Made by a program: the position numbers and the translations under genes
Assembly: GCA_021442155.1 (NCBI GenBank)
Contig: CM038221.1
Location: 26,627,906-26,691,905 of the forward strand
DNA: 64,000 nucleotides
Reading direction: 5' to 3'
From: Cymbidium sinense
Taxonomy: Eukaryota > Streptophyta > Magnoliopsida > Asparagales > Orchidaceae
The notes under the pieces: generated by a model
The model's database searches: none
Told to the model about the DNA's origin: nothing
The model's input: only the letters and a program-made list of their open reading frames with translations
In this document: piece by piece, positions 24,171 to 35,051 of the stretch
Layout: every line of letters starts with the position of its first letter
Numbering within the stretch: the first letter of the stretch is position 1

Positions 24171-24830
24171 GTCTTACTTGATAGATTTCGATATTTCGAA
24201 GCTAATGACGCAATCAATTTTGTGAACGAATGTCGTTTGGTTTATGTCGACTCCTCCTGACTTTGATATGCGTGCATGTGCATTTACGACTAGATCGTTT
24301 GATCGGTTGATCGTCAAGTTGTGCAATATTTATATTATGACCAATTTTGACATTCTAAACACGATGGCGAAGTCCGTTTGTCGATCGGAGATCATATGGA
24401 TTGATTTTAGCGACATTCTGTATATTTTAGCCTCGATTTGTGCATTGTCACTTCAACTCATTCGACATTTGCACAAGCTCATCTGAATTGAGTGTCGATA
24501 GTCTCATTTGATATTTCTCAATGTTTCAAAGCTAATGGAGTGATCAATTTTATGAACGGCGGTTGTTTGGACATCATCGTAGCTTCCCGACTCTGATATA
24601 CATGTCGATACATTATTAGCTCGATTGCTTAATCGGCTGATCGTTAGATTGTGCAATATTTATATTCCGATCAATTTTAATGTTCTGAGTGCGACGGTGA
24701 AGTTCGTTCATCGATCGGAGGCCGTTTCGACCATTTTCAGTGACGTCCAATATATTTTGAGCTCCGATTTGCACACTATCACTTTCAAAGTCCGTCGAAT
24801 TTGGCTTGTGGGCTTGACTTGACTTATGAC
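24171..24830. repeat. 330-bp tandem duplication in A's LTR
   Basis: GTCTTACTTGATA at 24171 and GTCTCATTTGATA at 24501, and GTGCAATATTTATATT at 24321 and 24651, are each exactly 330 bp apart. A partial third copy may precede (24010-24130). The same arrangement is in the other LTR (near 56370-56980). Confidence 0.8.
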
Positions 24831-24849
24831 ACATACATGGAGGTCAACA

Positions 24850-24863
24850 AATGCCCCCCAACA
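24850..24863 (-). other. Polypurine tract of element A
   Basis: On the minus strand TGTTGGGGGGCATT abuts the 3' LTR start TGTTGACC. It fixes the orientation of A and the inner LTR edge. Confidence 0.85.
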
Positions 24864-25037
24864 AATGTGATTCGCACATGGAGCGAGTCACATTTGTTAA
24901 AAACTGGTTGACTCTTTTTCGACTTTCTTTGTTTTCTCTTTTTTTTTGTTCATCTCTCTTTTTTTTACCGCTTCTTAGTATAACCCCATTTTATATTGGA
25001 TTCTTATGTGTCATTTCTCTAATTATTTGACAGGAGA

Positions 25038-28000
25038 ATGTTCCGCTGGAGGAGACTTGATGATCTGTCATCTACTAAGCCTAGTGAGGAGGTTATTTGG
25101 TCCGAGGTTGACAGGCATGATCCTCGTGGAGATGTTGATATCAGGGATAGGATTGAACAGCACACCGATATTTTGCGAGGACGTGATTTTTATCAGGGTT
25201 TCTTTGCACGCTCTTCCCTACTTCCTGACTGTACTTCAGATTCCTTTGCTTTTGAGGATCCTGCAGATTGGGTGGCTACCATTAAGCTGAAGTTTGGGGA
25301 CTACAACTCTTTGGATAGCACAGTGGCCCAGGTTAGTTCTGGATATTATGATGTCTTACAGCTTGCTTCTGACAACATTGAGCAGACAAGACAGTCTAAA
25401 CTTCTAAGCCACCGTCAGCTACAACTGGGCTCATTAGACCTACTTTGAGATTCCTCCGTTGGCAGGTTTCCTAGTCTTCCACCTGGATACATCACATGGG
25501 CTAGATACATCTTGCAAGCCTATAAAGACACTTTACGGACAGTTGGCATTTATGAAGTAGTATATGTGTCTTAATTTGATTTTGGAGTTATGTCTTCTTC
25601 TTTGGCTCGTGGAGTAGCAGAGTTCTGAGATGCTAGTAGTAACACTTGTTAGATCGGCCCGGAGGAGTTAACATTTACTCTTTGGGACTTATAGGTTGTG
25701 TTAGGTCTCCCAATACTCTTACTACGGTGACCGTGATTCCACGATGAGAGAGTTATTGAGATCTTCGATGATTGTGATCAACGAGATAGGCTAATTATGT
25801 CTTCTGTTTATATTGATCTTCTAAACCATTATCACCAAGCTTTCAGGGCATCGGGATGTTCTAAACGATCACGAGCTACACTGCCCGTGAGTACATGGAT
25901 TCATATCTTCTTACATGATTATGCTCTATCCGAGGAGCCTGTAGCACTACATGACCCTTTTCGATTGGGTGGGTCTGATGGCGATTACTTATCTGAGGAG
26001 ACTATGGAGCTTATTTTATTAGCAGGAGTGACTTCTCCGCCTACGGATCGAAATGGGATTTGTTCTTACGGCTTTATAGTGACGACTCGCATTTTTGTGC
26101 TTCCCATTACAGAGGGGTCAGTTTGTCCAGTGCTTTATTAGCAGCCAGCAGGATTTCTCGAGGTGAGCGGATTTCTCTAGCCCCCGCAGTGTTGGCTAGG
26201 ATTTATAGGATATTTGGGGTGATTTCTGAGGCTGGTTCTTTAGAGTTACGAGACATGCCTCCATCGTGGCAGTACTTGTATGCTTGGGCTCACCTTCACA
26301 TACATGGTGCATTTGCTTATTTTGAGTATCCTGCATTCTTTTCAGGGCGAGGATATCCTACAGTCTTGTAATTATACCAAGCATCGTCTACTTTAGTGAT
26401 GGAGCGGATTCGCATGTTCTTTTTTGGTCCTCATTTGGTCAGAGATCGATTTTTGTTGGTTCACCAGCCGGATATATTCGGCTTACCATTTGGCTTGATA
26501 TGGGTTGATCTCATTGACAGTCTTAATGAGAATGATATATATTCTTTACTTCATTGGACATTGAGAGTTGCTGAGTACTTCTTCAATTTACATCTACGAT
26601 GATTATGTTATCAATATGGGCAGTTAGTTGTTATAGAGGGCTATTAGTCCAACCGAGTTGCACGACAGTTTGGTTTCTTTCAGTCGACCGCTCATGATGG
26701 TAGGCCATTCATCCCTTGTCTAGTAGACATTAGGAAGATCAGGATGGTTCCCCTCGAGGCACGTTACTTGACTGGTTCAACTGTTTGGCTACATTTATTG
26801 AGGCTTGGTACTGGTGCTCATTTTTGAATAGTTCCTCTACAGGGTCACACAGGGGTTAATTATACCTACCTCACCTGGGTACGGCTATCTTTCGGTCCTT
26901 TCCTGGAGTGTGGGGCCATGAGATATGAACGAAGGGTGAGATCTTTAAGAGTTCCTCGAGGTCAGAGGCCTCGACGTCAGTTGCCACCAGCAGTACTCAA
27001 CAACGCCAGAGGTATAATTACTATTTTTTAATACTTCTACCATCTTCTTTATTGCATCATTAAAATATATTCGATACATCTGATCTTGTAACTTGATTCG
27101 TGATGTATACAACGGTTGAGGAGCGGGTCAGAGCTAAGAACATCTTTCCTCATAGCAGAGTTAGAGCTAAGGATTCTGTTCCTAGCTATGCTAAGATTTC
27201 TTCGCTAGCTCGCAGACGTAGGAGTAGCCAACCTACATAGCCTGTGCGGGTTTTAGTTGATTGTTCCATGGGTCCGCCTCCACATCAGTTTATGACTTCT
27301 GATGAGGTGCCATAGGTGTCAGGTAGCACTGAAGATATTATTGAGGACTCTAGAGTTGAGCTATCGTGCGTGCCAGACTTTGATACTACCACTTCCTATT
27401 TTACTACTCCTTATGTGGAGCCACTTTTCTCTACTAAGTCTGACTCTGCCCATTGCCCTTGGGAGACTTCTGAGGTGAGGGATCTCGTGCCTAGTGAGGC
27501 CTCTGTTGAGCCAGCACATAGTTCTGGAGCTTATCAGATAGTGAGGGTCCTTGAGGATTACGTCGCTTATGATACACCAGTTCAATCGGATTCATCATGT
27601 TCAAGTACTTTCTCCCTCTTTTTATTTTTTTAGTTGCACTTCTTTACATATACTGCTCTGCTTTATGCTGATTATTTTCATTTGTTCATTGCAGTGCCTG
27701 ATGTAGGTTATGAGTCCGAGATCTACCATCAACATCTCTATAGGCCAAATCCACGTGACAGGGGCATGCAAGATTGTGGCTTGGTGTTTTTGAGGGATGT
27801 GGTTTCTCGGCTTACTTTGGACTCACCAGAGTTACTGGACAACTTCACATCCTATACGAACACCATTCTGGAACTTTTAGCTCGTGCTGGCTTAGAGGAG
27901 TAGGTTCTCAGGTATCTGGAGACTTTTTATAGAGACGTAGAGTTCTTAATCCACGGATGAGATAGCTCAATATTGACCGCTCTAGCACTTTACTGATAGA

Positions 28001-28329
28001 GCTTCAGGAGCAGATCAGGCTTCGTAGAGGGATGGTTGACCTAGGGCATGATGAGTTTGAGGAGAGTGTTGAGGCTCTATGACATGACCGACATAGTTTG
28101 ATAGATGCTTCTTCTAAGTGAGATTGATTGTCGATCGAGAGTTGCGTTGAGCGAGCAGAGAGCTCATCCATGAAAGCAAGAGCAGACCGCTATCGACGCC
28201 ACCGCTATGGTAGATCCTAAGGCTGCTTTGATCAAAGCTATTGACACTTTACAGCTGGTTGAGAGTGACCAGCAGTCTTTAGTAGCTTATTTAGCACAGC
28301 TTCAGGAGCTACAGTCTAGGCTCCTGTGA
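25038..28329 (+). pseudogene. Antisense extra ORF of element A: plant-mobile-domain-like protein (broken)
   Basis: Plus-strand gene lying antisense between pol and the 3' LTR. Readable segments: 25038-25448 (starts MFRWRRLDDL), 25449-25790 with stops, 25797-26141, 26060-26371, 26396-26602, about 26640-27010, 27316-27633 (Ser/Glu/Asp-rich, no domain) and 27634-28329 (ends in a Gln/Leu-rich coiled-coil-like tail, LAYL..QLQELQSRLL-type). Plant mobile domain hallmarks: EELTFTLWDL, a stop, VVLGLPI at 25660-25715 and SNRVARQFGFFQ near 26648-26690. Possible intron ends near 27012 and 27694 (TTCATTGCAG). Such antisense ORFs are known from Retand/Grande-type Tat elements, and their function is unknown. 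Many stops look like CAG/CGA decay. Not functional as it stands. Confidence 0.8.
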
Positions 28330-28440
28330 TTTACTCTTTTTTTCTTTCCATCAGTCATGTATTTTCTTGTTGTAGCATTCCTCCGTTACTCTTGTGCTTT
28401 TTGTCTTTGGGAGATTTGATGAGAATATCAGCTTTTATTT

Positions 28441-28508
28441 ATGCTTTGGGCTTGATTTGTATGCTTTGGGCTTAATTTGTATGCTTTGTGCTTTAGGCTT
28501 AATTTGTG
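28441..28508. repeat. 20-bp tandem repeat
   Basis: ATGCTTTGGGCTTGATTTGT twice (28441-28460, 28461-28480 with one change), then a third copy with a 7-bp insertion. Two further related words (ATGCTTTGAGCTTGAT) occur near 29142. Confidence 0.85.
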
Positions 28509-29334
28509 TGTTGGCTACAAAACTTTGATCATTTCAGCTTCGATTGCACTAGCTTGTGGAGCTTTTGGTAGGATTTCTAATTAGTATGATGCCTTATTTA
28601 GGACATGCTAAATGATAGGATTGACCGATTTGTCAGAATCGATTTGTCGGATAGATAAGAGGTCTTATACTATATGCTCTTTGCTTCAATGGCTTTGCTA
28701 AATATCTCTTTCATTTACGTCATTGCATATTTGAGTTTCCTCCAACCCTAGCTTCATACTTAGTTGGGTTTGATGGAGGAATTTGTTTTGATGAAGGACT
28801 CCACTGGGGAATCGGTTTATCCGTGCTTGGTCGGATTTGAAATTCCTTCTGTCCTAGCCTTAAGCTTGACAGACTTGATGAAGGACTAACCTGATTTGTC
28901 CATATTGACTTGTCAGGAAGTGTATGTATGCCATAAATCCTATGCTTACGCCTTCGACTGATGAAGGGTACATATAGATGACCCACCGCTTATATGGGCT
29001 ATGTTGAGTTCAGAAATGCTTTAACGGTGAATAACCACAAAATTTCTTTAGTTCGACCATCGGCTTTGTATGAACTATGGAATTTCTTCCTCAGTCTTGT
29101 GTTTTCTGCTTTGACAAACTTGATGAGGAGATTGGCTTTGATCTATGCTTTGAGCTTGATCAAATCATTTGAGAATAAATTTGAGATATCACTCTGCGGG
29201 CAATATATAGATTGATTTGAGGCAGCTCTGAATTGAGAGTTTCCTCAGATTATCTTGACACTTCGATCAAGTAGAAAATCTCTTGGATCCTTGTTACTTG
29301 TAATCACTAAGTTGGATCTAGTTTGAGATTAAAC

Positions 29335-29654
29335 AGCTATCATCATTGGACTGACAAGTAGGGGCTTTTTCACTGTGGCCTTTTCTTATTGCTTGTTGAG
29401 TGAGGAGAGCGTCAGCAACTCGATCATATTTGGCTTGTTGAGTTCAACCTTTAGAACCTACTCGAGTCTTCGACTTAAGTTGTGAGGGGTTGATGATTTA
29501 GTCATTGGACTAATGAACAGGGGTTCTTTCACTGCGGCCTTTTCTCACAGCTTGTTGAGTGAAGAGAGCGTCAGCAACTCGCCCATTTATAGGCTTGTTG
29601 AGTTTGACCTTTATAATTTATCCGTGTCCTAGACTTCAAGATGTAGAGGTTGAT
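29335..29654. repeat. 160-bp tandem duplication
   Basis: Copies start near 29335 and 29495. GGGCTTTTTCACTG at 29361 and GGGTTCTTTCACTG at 29521 are 160 bp apart, as are the shared GAGAGCGTCAGCAACTCG blocks. Confidence 0.85.
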
Positions 29655-29829
29655 GTTTTTTCCAACTCACTTGATTGAAGCTTCCAAAATTGAGAGTTCT
29701 TCTGACTTGACCTTCAGAATTTGACAAATATGGGAGATAAACTTTTGATATTTAGGGTTGTATTTTCATGCGTAGAAATAGATTCTTTTTGTTTCTGCAA
29801 GACTCTACAACTTAACAATAATAGTTAGG

Positions 29830-30240
29830 GATGTATTCAAGGATTTCGACATAAAGCTTGATGTCAACTTGAATTAGAATATATTTGAGGATCTCGTCTT
29901 ATAGCACGACGTCAACTCAAATAAATTTAACATAAACTAAAAATGCCCCCTGTATTGCAGGGAAAATTCTAAAGCACTTTTATAAGAACTTTTAAGATAA
30001 AAATATGCAAATACTTCAATATTTGAATTGATATGCTCTTAAGAAGGTTTTAACATGCAACATTGAGTTCATCTATGCATGAAATCTATAATACATCCTG
30101 TGTAACAAGGGAATTTTCACAGAAAAGTTTTTTCATTTGGAGTATGTTTATTTAGGGATCTCGACATGAAGCACAATGTCGACCTAAATAAATATACTAA
30201 AAAAATTTCCCCTATCTTGCAGGGGGATTTTTATTGTACT
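29830..30240. repeat. Repeated stem-loop block (about 3 divergent copies)
   Basis: Three blocks contain GGATTTCGACAT..., GGATCTCGTCTT... and GGGATCTCGACAT..., each followed after a short loop by the complement (ATGTCGACCTAAAT-type). Two are followed by a CCCC(C/T)(G/A)T...TTGCAGGG tract (29944 and 30208). The function is unknown; they lie just past the pol stop. Confidence 0.6.
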
Positions 30241-30255
30241 TCGGGAATGTATTTG

Positions 30256-31343
30256 TCATGTATAATGCTTTTTCAAGTATCGACCATTAATTGGCGACAT
30301 TGGTCTCTCACCTTTTAAGTCAATGAGTTGGTATGCACCTCCCTGGTACACTTTCTCAATGATAAAAGGGCCCTCCCAATTAGGCTTAAATATTGAATTT
30401 TTGATTGGGAATAATTGGTCTTCTCAGCACCAGGACCAATTTTCCTTTTTGGAATATTCGAGGCCGCACCGTATGGTCAAAATCCCTTGACATCTTTGCT
30501 CGCTAAACTTCCAAATTTAGATGAGATTGCAATCTAACTTCATCAAGCGCGTCGAGTTCCTCCATTCTCAAACGAACGTTTTGATCTTCAGTTAGATTGT
30601 ATTGGATGGCTACTCGAAGTGAAGGCAACTCAACTTCAATCAGAAGAACTGCTTTAGTTTCAAATACTAATGAGTAGGGAGTGGCTTTAGTCGGCATCTT
30701 GTAGATGTTCGATGCCCATAGTACCTCTATTAGTTTGGTATGTCATTCTCTCTCTTTTTTTTAGTAAGAATCTTCTTGAGCAGCTTGACTAATGTCTTGT
30801 TGAAGGCCTTCGCTAAATCATTTGCTCTTGGATTGTATATTGAAGAGTATCGCCAATCAAATTTGTGTCGATCGACGAATCTATAAATCTTCGCACTTTT
30901 GAAAGCTATGCCATTATCAGAAATTATTCAGCGTGACACTCCAAATCTACAGACCACATTATGCTTGATGAAGTTGATCACTTGGTCAGCAATAACTTCT
31001 TTAAATGGGATGGCTTCAGCCTACTTAGAGAAATAATCAATTGCTGCTAAGATGAAGACAGATCAATTGGTCTGATTACGTCTGTACCCCAACATTCGAA
31101 TGGCCAAGATGTTATCGTTGGGTGTAGTGGATTTGGAGGTTGATGGATTATATTCCCATGTACTTGACATTCATGAAACTTCTTAGCATGATTGATACAG
31201 TTTTTCACCATAGATGGCCAATAATAGGCCATCCTTTTGATCTTTACTGCCATCTTGGGACCTGATTGGTGTGCACCACAGTGTCCTTCATGAACTTCAA
31301 CCATCACTTTGGTACCTTCATCTGTATTTAGGCATCGCAACAT
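30256..31343 (-). pseudogene. Integrase of element A (broken, catalytic Glu lost)
   Basis: Minus strand. 31047-31343 is the zinc-binding domain and start of the core (HEGHCGAHQSG, YYWPSMV, ECWGTDVI). The first Cys of the HHCC finger is Phe (KKFHECQVHG instead of ..CxxCQ..). Further on, SDNG with the second Asp is present near 30915-30930, but the catalytic Glu region reads RANDLAKAFNKTL instead of ...LAEAFNK (Glu to Lys near 30812). The C-terminal part includes TPYSLVFETKAVL (30503-30697) and a GAYQLIDLKGER end, with the pol stop at 30256-30258. Confidence 0.85.
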
Positions 31344-31649
31344 ATTTGTTCAAATGATCTATGATATAGAGTGTTGTTGATGAAAGCACAGTGCAACATT
31401 CTCTTCTCGATTTGAGCTGCCAGTAATTTATTGTTTGGTAATTTTCCTTCTTTAAAGTAGTCGATGAAGGGTTGCCTCCAATCAGGTGGCTCTTCTATAA
31501 TAAAGGCTTCACACTGCTTTTCTAAAGCAATGTCATTTTTAGCTCTTCTTGGTATAACTTCTTATTAATTTTGGGGAGTATGAGGAGCAACTTGAGTCGC
31601 ATCCTGCTATGTTGAATTTAGTAACCCTCTACCTACAGGGATTGATACT

Positions 31650-32115
31650 TTACTGGCTCTAGGACTCGTCGAGTAAATATGCCAATCATGACATAATCAC
31701 CATTCATATTTATCATTTCCTTAACTAGCTTTGTTAAGCAATCAGCTTTGCTATTCTCGGATTGAGAGAGTCAAGTTAGTGTGACATTTGATATCTACTT
31801 CATAAGCTTGAGAACTCACTTGTGATAGAAAACTAACTCAAGCTTGTTGATTTTATAGATGTCAAGTACTTGATTTATAATAAGTTGAGAATCACCAAAA
31901 ATCTACAAGTTTTGAATGCCTATGAAAATAGCTTATTCAAGACATCTCACTAATGCTTCATACTTAGCTTCATTATTAGTTCTTGGCTCGGTCAACCCAT
32001 ATGATCATCTCATTATCCCTCTTCTGTTAAGGAAGATATGTTGATTCTGCTTTGCCCTTAGGAAATTTAGAGGTTGGACCTGTTTGATCGATGAGGCTCC
32101 ATCAAAGTACATTTC
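31650..32115 (-). pseudogene. Second RNase H (aRNH) domain of element A (broken)
   Basis: Between the RT-RNase H part and integrase the minus strand reads MYFDGASS (near 32110, first catalytic Asp), TNNEAKYEALV (about 31945-31990) and FGDSQLIINQV, with stops in between. This is the extra, archaeal-type RNase H that Tat-lineage elements acquired in addition to their ordinary RNase H. It is one of the better lineage markers in the window. Confidence 0.8.
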
Positions 32116-32333
32116 TCAAATTTGTGATTTTTTTCTTTCATGAATAAGCATAATCTGCTCATCAAGCAAATCGTCGTTAAGACAAGAGTCCACCGGGATG
32201 GGATGTGCAACAAAAAATTTTGCTAAGACTTGTCCCTTCATTGCTTTCTGTGGAACGTATGTAATATCAAATTGTAGCCCATCTTGCCAAGCGACATGTC
32301 AACGCTGGTCTTGTCATTAACTACTTCAGCGGA

Positions 32334-33422
32334 TCAATCCTTGAGATGAGGGTAATCTTGTGAGATAACATGTAATGACGGAGCTTTTGGACTGCAAAGA
32401 TCAATGCCAAATAGTGTTTCTCTATCGGAGAGTCTCATTTCTGCTCCTATTAATCTTCGACTGATATAATAAAGAGCATTCTCTTTGCTTTTTTCATTGT
32501 GTTGCGCCAATAATGCTCCAAAGGGCTCCTCTAATATAGCTGTGTTAAAATGAGGGGCTTCCCTAGGAGTAGGCACTGCAAGGATTGGTGGGTTTAATAT
32601 ATTACTTTTAAAGTTATTGAAGGCTTCTTGGCACTCCTTATCCCATTTGAATGAAGCATCCTTCTTCATCAGCCTTGCAAATGGTTGACAGTGTCCCGAT
32701 AGGTTTGATATAAATTGACGGATGAATACGAGTTGTCCTTGTAAAGAATGAATCCGACATAAACTCTTCAACGAAGGTATCTCCACAATTGCCTTGATTT
32801 TAGCATGATTAATTTTAATTCCTCTATGACATACGATATATCCAAGGAATTTTCTAGAGGATACCCCAAATGCATATTTTAGAGGATTCATCTTGAGATC
32901 ATATTTTCTATTTCTATCTAATACAATTCTCAAATCTTCAAAGTGATTTTTACGGTTTAAGCTCTTCACCACCAAATCGTCAACATAGCATTCCACCTTC
33001 TGGTGAATCAAATCATCAAAAATACGAGTCATGGCTCTTTGATATGTAGCTCTAGCATTTTCTAAGCCAAAAGGCATGACTGTGTAGCAATAGATGCCAA
33101 TAGGTGTCCTGAACGATATATGTCTTTCATCATCAGATGTCATCTTGATTTGATTATATCCCGATGATCTGTCCATAAATGAGAACATGTCGTAGTTAGA
33201 GGTATTGTCCACTAGTAGTTTTGATATTGGAAGCGGAAAGTCATCTTTTGGGCACGCCTTATTTAGGTCCCAGAAGTCAATGCAGAGATAGATTTGACCA
33301 TTCTTCTTCCTAACGGGGACAATATTGGCTATCCAATTTGCATACTTCTCCTCCCGCATGAAGCCTACTTTAATCAGCTTCTTAGTTTTTGCAATTACCT
33401 GTTCTTCAATCTCCAATCTCAT
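32334..33422 (-). pseudogene. Reverse transcriptase and first RNase H of element A
   Basis: A long open minus-strand segment of 362 codons. RT motifs in order: NWIANIVPVRKKNGQ, DLNKACPKDDFPLP, FMDRSSGYNQIKM, VMPFGLENARATYQRAM, the catalytic ECYVDDLVVKS, then LKYAFGV and KFLGYIV. The RNase H start is LAVPTPREAPHFNTA ... YYISRRLIGAEMRLS, followed by a stop. The YVDD box and first Asp are intact, so this is the best preserved coding block in A, but upstream and downstream parts of the polyprotein are in other frames. Confidence 0.9.
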
Positions 33423-34757
33423 TCACCGAGGAGCTTGCTTAACAGGCATCACATCCGGTTTAATAGCAAGTTTATGAACTCGATCGGGATAAGCAGCATT
33501 TGAGTATGTCCGTGCAAAGCAATCTCAATTCACAAAGTAGCATTTTAGCTCTTCAACTTTCTCTGAAGGGCACTGATGAAAGTTGGATGGGGATCATCTT
33601 CAGCTCCTAGGTTGATTTCTTTGAGTTCATCCATAGTAGCTATTTGTCCACCATCTTTGAGTTCTTCAGGTGCAGGCTTGGCTTCTACTTCTTCATCTTT
33701 TGTGAGAAGAATTTTATGGAGATCATCTTCTTCATCACTCTTAGTTTCGATCTCAGCTTCTATTATATTATAACAAGCTCTATTTTGATGAGATTTGTGG
33801 ATGAACCCCAGACCTTTAGTGATAAACTTATCACTTCTTCGCGACGCTTGAGGACTTCTTTGGCTCCACATCTTGTTAAAGATTTGAGTTCTATGTTTAG
33901 TAGTTCCAATATAAATTCCAAGCATATGCATCATTATTCATAATTTTTGTGAATAGTATATTGGTATTCTTATGGGCACTATCTCGTTAGAATTTTCCTG
34001 TTGAGCAGGCTGATCAAAATTATGAGGTTGATACTCTTTAGATATATAAAATAGAGTTCTTGTTTCGCCACTCTCGCTCAACGGTGACACATAGAATGTT
34101 ATCAACTCTTCAATGTTATGAACCTCCACTGGAGTAATTTCTGTGAAGTATTGCTGAGGGATGGGTATAATTTTGAAGGAGTCCTCTAATTCTACCAAGT
34201 GAGCTATCCTTCTTGATGCGACCCTCTCTACTCTATTTTTATAAGTAGATTCAAAGTCATAGTCTGAATCAGAATCACTTATTTCATAATTTTCCTTTCT
34301 TGAAAGTTTAAAAGTTCTCTTGGGTTTAACAGGAATATCTTCTTCTTCTTGTGTGTCACTTCCCAAATGAGGAAGTGATCTTCTTGACTTAGGTGTAAAG
34401 TCAAGTGTTTTAGGGAGAGTCGGCATTGCCTTCTTTCTTCCTCTTTGCTTTTGCTCTTTCACTTTGTGAATTACTTTTTTAGTTTCTGAAGTGGATGCTA
34501 CCGCTTCAAGAGGCTGTGTTGGCTTAGGCTCTTTGAGGATGAAGTACTTTGCATCTTCATAAATCTTTGCTTCATTGATGTAAAATGATTGTAGGTTACT
34601 AAGAATTCTAAATTCTTCTCCATCTTTCGGATACTTCATACATTGATGCATAGTTGACGGGACCATGCCATACTCATGCAGCCACAGCCGGCCCAAGAGA
34701 GCTCTAAATGATGTATTAGCATCGATTACATGAAACTTGGCTTCTATATATAAATCT
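33423..34757 (-). pseudogene. Protease-RT linker region of element A
   Basis: Two minus-strand segments: 33545-33934, and 33938-34816, which overlaps the protease frame. They are rich in Lys, Glu and Ser (KPKRTFKLSRKENYEISDSDSD) with no recognised domain apart from strands that continue the protease (FRALLGRLWLHEYGMVPSTMHQ, equivalent to the LGRPWLHxxxAVPSSLHQ block of Tat proteases). A long linker between protease and RT is normal for this lineage. Confidence 0.7.
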
Positions 34758-35051
34758 CTAAACTTGAACGGGAGAATAAAAGAACCTAGGGTTTTCACCC
34801 TTTTCATTGAAACCATGAACCATCAACTTATCTCTCCCAAGATGTTGGATATCAAGTGATAATCCTCTTAATACCTTTAGACTCATAAGGTTGATAGAAG
34901 AACCTAGATCAATCAATATTCGACTGATCGAGATGTCATCACTCTCTGCGGTAACATATAGAGGACGGTTGTGATCCGCTATTCCCAACATAAAATCTTC
35001 TTCAAAAAATATGATTACTAGGAGATCTTGAGTTTGCAATGCTTTGGTCAT
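34758..35051 (-). pseudogene. Aspartic protease of element A
   Basis: The minus-strand segment contains ISRILIDLGSSINLM at the place of the active site (D-[TSN]-G-S in active members; here D-L-G-S) and flanking LYVTA / LKVLRGL. The Asp is kept but the next residue is unusual. The frame breaks at both ends. Confidence 0.75.

Larger units (their letters stand above)
21081..24849 (-). repeat. 3' LTR of element A (full length, 3.77 kb)
   Basis: On the plus strand TGTGAGATTCG...GGAGGTCAACA. It contains a GC-rich zone (23450-23930) with non-coding open frames on both strands, a 330-bp tandem duplication near the outer end, and a plus-strand TATA/leader region (22761-22870) that appears to serve the antisense gene. 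It aligns with 54603-57035 at about 93% by eye where compared, except that the other LTR lacks about 1.2 kb. Confidence 0.9.
22871..25033 (+). other. Proposed leader intron of the antisense gene
   Basis: GTAAGTAG donor at 22871 and TTTGACAG acceptor at 25031-25033, with a pyrimidine-rich stretch (24905-25030) before the acceptor. It would carry most of the LTR's right half and the PPT. It sits entirely in the 5' untranslated part. Confidence 0.4.
28330..30255. other. Non-coding spacer between antisense gene and pol of A
   Basis: 1.9 kb without coding frames, where the two convergent transcription units would end. It holds a 20-bp tandem repeat, a 160-bp tandem duplication and repeated stem-loops (listed separately). 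Tat elements are known to have hypervariable, repeat-prone 3' regions. Confidence 0.7.
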
